Of a stretch of DNA of 64,000 bases, positions 61,601-64,000 are shown piece after piece. Source of the stretch: Martinezella multihospitum (GTDB lineage: Bacteria > Pseudomonadota > Alphaproteobacteria > Rhizobiales > Rhizobiaceae); the NCBI RefSeq assembly GCF_900094585.1, contig NZ_FMAG01000002.1, positions 450,007-514,006 on the forward strand, in the 5' to 3' direction. Below the pieces are notes generated by a model. The model saw nothing but the letters and a program-made list of their open reading frames with translations, had not been told where the DNA came from and did not search any database. Positions within the stretch are counted from its first letter, which is position 1. Each line of letters begins with the position of its first letter. Position numbers and translations under genes: made by a program.

Positions 61601-62170
61601 GCCAATGCCCTGGCAACAAGAGAGCGACTTTCGGACAAGGTGCCTTTTGCCGTCGCCGTCACCTATGCGCGGGTTCTGGCCTACAAGGACGAATACGAGG
61701 TCGCCCGGCTTCTTACCGATCCCACTTTTGAAGCGCAGCTGCGTGAGGAGATGGAAGGTGATTTCAAGCTGGCCCTCAACCTTGCCCCGCCCATTCTCGG
61801 TGGCAAGGACCCGAACGGCCGGCCGAAGAAGCGTGAGTTCGGCGCCTGGATTTTGCCGCTGCTGCGCGCCCTTGCGCCTATGAAACGGCTGCGGGGCACC
61901 GCCCTCGATCCCTTCGGCTATATGGCGGAGCGGCGGATGGAACGCCACCTGATTGCCGAATACGAAGAGATTGCCGGGCGCGTGCTTGCCGGTCTGCGCC
62001 ACGACAACGAGGGAGAAGCCCTTGCCATTCTCTCGCTGTTTGATGAGATAAGAGGCTTCGGCCCTGTCAAGGAGGAGGCTTGCCGGAAGATCATGACGAG
62101 GATCGCGGACAAGCTGAAAGCCTATGAGATGTCGCAGGAGGCGCAGCATGTACCCGCAGACGCGGCATGA
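58697..62170 (+). CDS. Indolepyruvate ferredoxin oxidoreductase, fused IorAB type
   Basis: A 1157-residue fusion. TPP/pyrimidine domain ([37 protein letters not shown]), central TPP domain ([53 protein letters not shown]), 4Fe-4S part near 637-680 ([31 protein letters not shown]), and gamma/beta domain from about 724 ([25 protein letters not shown]). It converts aryl pyruvates to aryl-acetyl-CoA, or acts on another 2-oxoacid. GGGAGGAGA lies upstream of the ATG. It is followed 86 bases later by isovaleryl-CoA dehydrogenase. Confidence 0.93.
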   Translation: [1157 protein letters not shown]

Positions 62171-62256
62171 CGCCTGCGGTAGAAACTTGAAGCAGGCATA
62201 ACAAGACATACGTTCAAAGAGATTGGACGTTCGGGAAGATCGGGAGGAGAAGCCGG

Positions 62257-63420
62257 ATGTTTTCTGGGGGATTGAATTTCGCGCTGGGCGAGGACATCGA
62301 TGCACTGCGCGAGCAGGTGCGCCGCTTTGCCAGCAACCGCATTGCACCCTTTGCAGACGAGATTGATCGCAACAACAGTTTCCCGATGCATCTGTGGCGG
62401 GAGATGGGCGATCTCGGCGTACTCGGGATCACGGTTGACGAAGCCTATGGCGGGGCAGGGCTCGGCTATCTCGCCCATACGGTTGCCATGGAGGAGATCA
62501 GCCGTGCTTCGGCTTCCGTTGGCCTCAGCTATGGCGCCCATTCCAACCTTTGCGTCAACCAGATCCATCGTAACGGCACGGTGGCGCAGAAGGAGCGCTA
62601 TCTGCCGAAGCTGATTTCGGGCGAGCATGTCGGTGCGCTGGCCATGTCGGAGCCCAGTGCTGGTTCCGATGTCGTCTCCATGAAGCTGCATGCCGAGAAG
62701 CGCGGCCATCATTATGTGCTGAACGGCAGCAAGATGTGGATCACCAACGGTCCCGATGCCGATGTCCTCGTCGTCTACGCCAAGACCTCGCCGGATGCCG
62801 GCCCGCGCGGGATCACCGCCTTTCTTGTCGAGAAAGGATTTCCCGGCTTTTCGGTCGGTCAGAAGCTCGACAAGCTCGGCATGCGCGGGTCCAATACTTC
62901 GGAGCTGATCTTCCTCGATTGCGAAGTGCCGGCGGAAAATGTTCTCGGTTACGTCGATGGCGGTGTGCGCGTGCTGATGTCCGGCCTCGACTACGAGCGT
63001 GTGGTGCTCTCGGGCGGCCCCGTCGGCATCATGGCCGCGTGCATGGATGTGGTTCTGCCCTACATGCATGAGCGCAAGCAATTCGGCCAGTCGATCGGCG
63101 AATTCCAGCTCATGCAGGGCAAGCTTGCCGACATGTATGTGACGATGAATGCCGCGCGCGCCTATGTCTATGCGGTCGCCGCCGCCTGCGATCGCGGCGA
63201 GACGACGCGCAAGGATGCGGCCGGCTGCATTCTCTATTCCGCCGAAAAGGCGACGGCGCTGGCGCTCGAATGCATCCAGGCGCTCGGCGGTAACGGCTAC
63301 ACCAATGATTACCCCGCCGGCCGGTTGCTGCGCGACGCCAAGCTCTATGAGATCGGCGCCGGCACCTCCGAAATCCGGCGTATGCTGATCGGTCGCGAGC
63401 TGTTTGGCGAAACTGCCTGA
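62257..63420 (+). CDS. ivd: Isovaleryl-CoA dehydrogenase
   Basis: A 387-residue acyl-CoA dehydrogenase: [22 protein letters not shown] and [18 protein letters not shown] bind FAD; the catalytic base is Glu247 in [13 protein letters not shown], the position used by isovaleryl-CoA dehydrogenases rather than the C-terminal Glu of other acyl-CoA dehydrogenases. [42 protein letters not shown] closes it. It performs the third step of leucine breakdown, and the next gene encodes the following enzyme. Confidence 0.94.
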   Translation: MFSGGLNFALGEDIDALREQVRRFASNRIAPFADEIDRNNSFPMHLWREMGDLGVLGITVDEAYGGAGLGYLAHTVAMEEISRASASVGLSYGAHSNLCVNQIHRNGTVAQKERYLPKLISGEHVGALAMSEPSAGSDVVSMKLHAEKRGHHYVLNGSKMWITNGPDADVLVVYAKTSPDAGPRGITAFLVEKGFPGFSVGQKLDKLGMRGSNTSELIFLDCEVPAENVLGYVDGGVRVLMSGLDYERVVLSGGPVGIMAACMDVVLPYMHERKQFGQSIGEFQLMQGKLADMYVTMNAARAYVYAVAAACDRGETTRKDAAGCILYSAEKATALALECIQALGGNGYTNDYPAGRLLRDAKLYEIGAGTSEIRRMLIGRELFGETA

Positions 63421-63456
63421 CTTGAGAAATTCCATTTCCATCAACCGGTGAAGCGC

Positions 63457-64000
63457 ATGGCCGTCCTGAAATCAGAGATATCGACGCATACGGATCGCTT
63501 CCGCGACAACCGCGCCGCCATGCTGGAGGCGATCGGTGTCGCCGAGGCCGCGGCGTCGCAGGCGGCGGAAGGCGGCGGCGCCCAGGCGCGCGAGCGCCAT
63601 GTCAGCCGCGGCAAGATGCTGCCGCGCGATCGCGTGGCCGGGCTCACCGATCCCGCTACGCCGTTTCTGGAAGTCGGTACAACGGCGGCACACGGTCTCT
63701 ATAGCGGCGATGCACCAGGCGCCGGCCTGATTGCCGGTATCGGCCGTGTCTCCGGCCGCTATTGCATGATCGTCTGCAACGACGCCACGGTCAAAGGCGG
63801 CACCTATTATCCGATCACGGTGAAGAAGCATCTGCGCGCCCAGGAGATCGCGGCGGAAAACAATCTCCCTTGCATCTACCTCGTCGATTCCGGCGGCGCA
63901 AACCTGCCGAACCAGGATGAGGTCTTTCCGGACCGCGATCACTTCGGCCGCATCTTTTACAATCAGGCCAATATGTCGGCGGCCGGTATCCCACAGATCG
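63457..64000 (+). CDS. mccB: Methylcrotonyl-CoA carboxylase beta subunit, 5' part
   Basis: The ATG at 63457 opens a frame that runs out of the window (181 codons visible). [104 protein letters not shown] and [45 protein letters not shown] identify the carboxyltransferase subunit. It is 37 bases after ivd. The biotin-carrying alpha subunit would be expected beyond the edge. Confidence 0.93.
   Translation, partial: MAVLKSEISTHTDRFRDNRAAMLEAIGVAEAAASQAAEGGGAQARERHVSRGKMLPRDRVAGLTDPATPFLEVGTTAAHGLYSGDAPGAGLIAGIGRVSGRYCMIVCNDATVKGGTYYPITVKKHLRAQEIAAENNLPCIYLVDSGGANLPNQDEVFPDRDHFGRIFYNQANMSAAGIPQI

Noticed and set aside
1..64000. CRISPR array, prophage or insertion sequence
   Set aside because: No regularly spaced direct repeats, Cas, transposase, integrase or phage structural motifs were seen in any frame.

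Overview
The window is a GC-rich, gene-dense chromosomal stretch that looks like Rhizobium or a close relative in the Rhizobiaceae. The clues are the DciA-like/dsbA/smc/ppdK neighbourhood, an alphaproteobacterial porin, an R. etli-type asparaginase, an APS-type cysH with cysDN, a bet operon, and several RIME/REP-like palindromic intergenic elements. There is no phage, insertion sequence, conjugation module or CRISPR array. It reads as core chromosome with small accessory patches.

Layout. 1-1 kb: 3' end of a DUF721/DciA-like gene and a RelB/RelE toxin-antitoxin pair. 1-10 kb: exported DsbA-like oxidoreductase, SMC, CNNM/CBS membrane protein, pyruvate phosphate dikinase. 10-16 kb: small envelope and hypothetical proteins, a cupin/metallo-beta-lactamase-fold pair, tRNA-Gln(TTG), a polar amino-acid ABC transporter. 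16-20 kb: translationally coupled glycosyltransferase and GT-C-like membrane protein, a lipoprotein, tRNA-Pro(CGG). 20-24.5 kb: pentapeptide-repeat protein, three methionine-sulfoxide reductases (free Met-R-SO, MsrB, MsrA) with a DUF6314 gene, then a DAHP synthase preceded by what looks like a Phe/Tyr attenuator. 24.7-31 kb: porin with an AT-rich upstream region, MFS pump with divergent LysR, NTF2-like protein with divergent LysR. 31-34.8 kb: hisC, threonine dehydratase, ArsR regulator, a decayed copy of the hisC 3' end, and an alpha/beta hydrolase. 34.8-39.1 kb: cysH, cysD, cysN and a divergent cysteine-rich Rrf2 regulator. 39-41.3 kb: ClC channel and a second toxin-antitoxin pair. 41.3-45.9 kb: betI, a GST gene, betB, betA. 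46-49 kb: HdeD-like protein, orphan ParD, EAL-CBS-GGDEF protein. 49-54.7 kb: quinone oxidoreductase, MFS pump with a divergent cysteine-cluster regulator, asparaginase, DUF2127, DeoR regulator. 54.8-58.2 kb: DUF4406, two GSTs, MmcQ/YjbR, a 61-residue protein, LysR. 58.7-64 kb: fused indolepyruvate ferredoxin oxidoreductase, isovaleryl-CoA dehydrogenase and the start of methylcrotonyl-CoA carboxylase beta.

How the genes fit together. Recurring themes are oxidative-damage repair and thiol chemistry (DsbA, three Msr enzymes, three GSTs, quinone reductase), sulfate assimilation to sulfite (CysDN then APS reductase), osmoprotectant synthesis (choline to glycine betaine) and amino-acid turnover (threonine, asparagine, leucine and aromatic 2-oxoacids). 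Many transcription units show a readable control site: palindromes over the promoters of both toxin-antitoxin pairs and of betI, a leader peptide plus terminator before the DAHP synthase, and inverted repeats in most divergent regulator/target gaps.

The most useful leads are the aromatic-amino-acid attenuator, the triple Msr cluster with its palindromic leader, the GST in the slot that betC holds in S. meliloti, the duplicated hisC tail behind a threonine dehydratase/ArsR module, the SufR-like regulator with its operator, and palindromic repeats that supply a ribosome binding site (smc) and a stop codon (19031). I did not find a clearly unprecedented multi-gene system. All calls come from reading the sequence without database searches.
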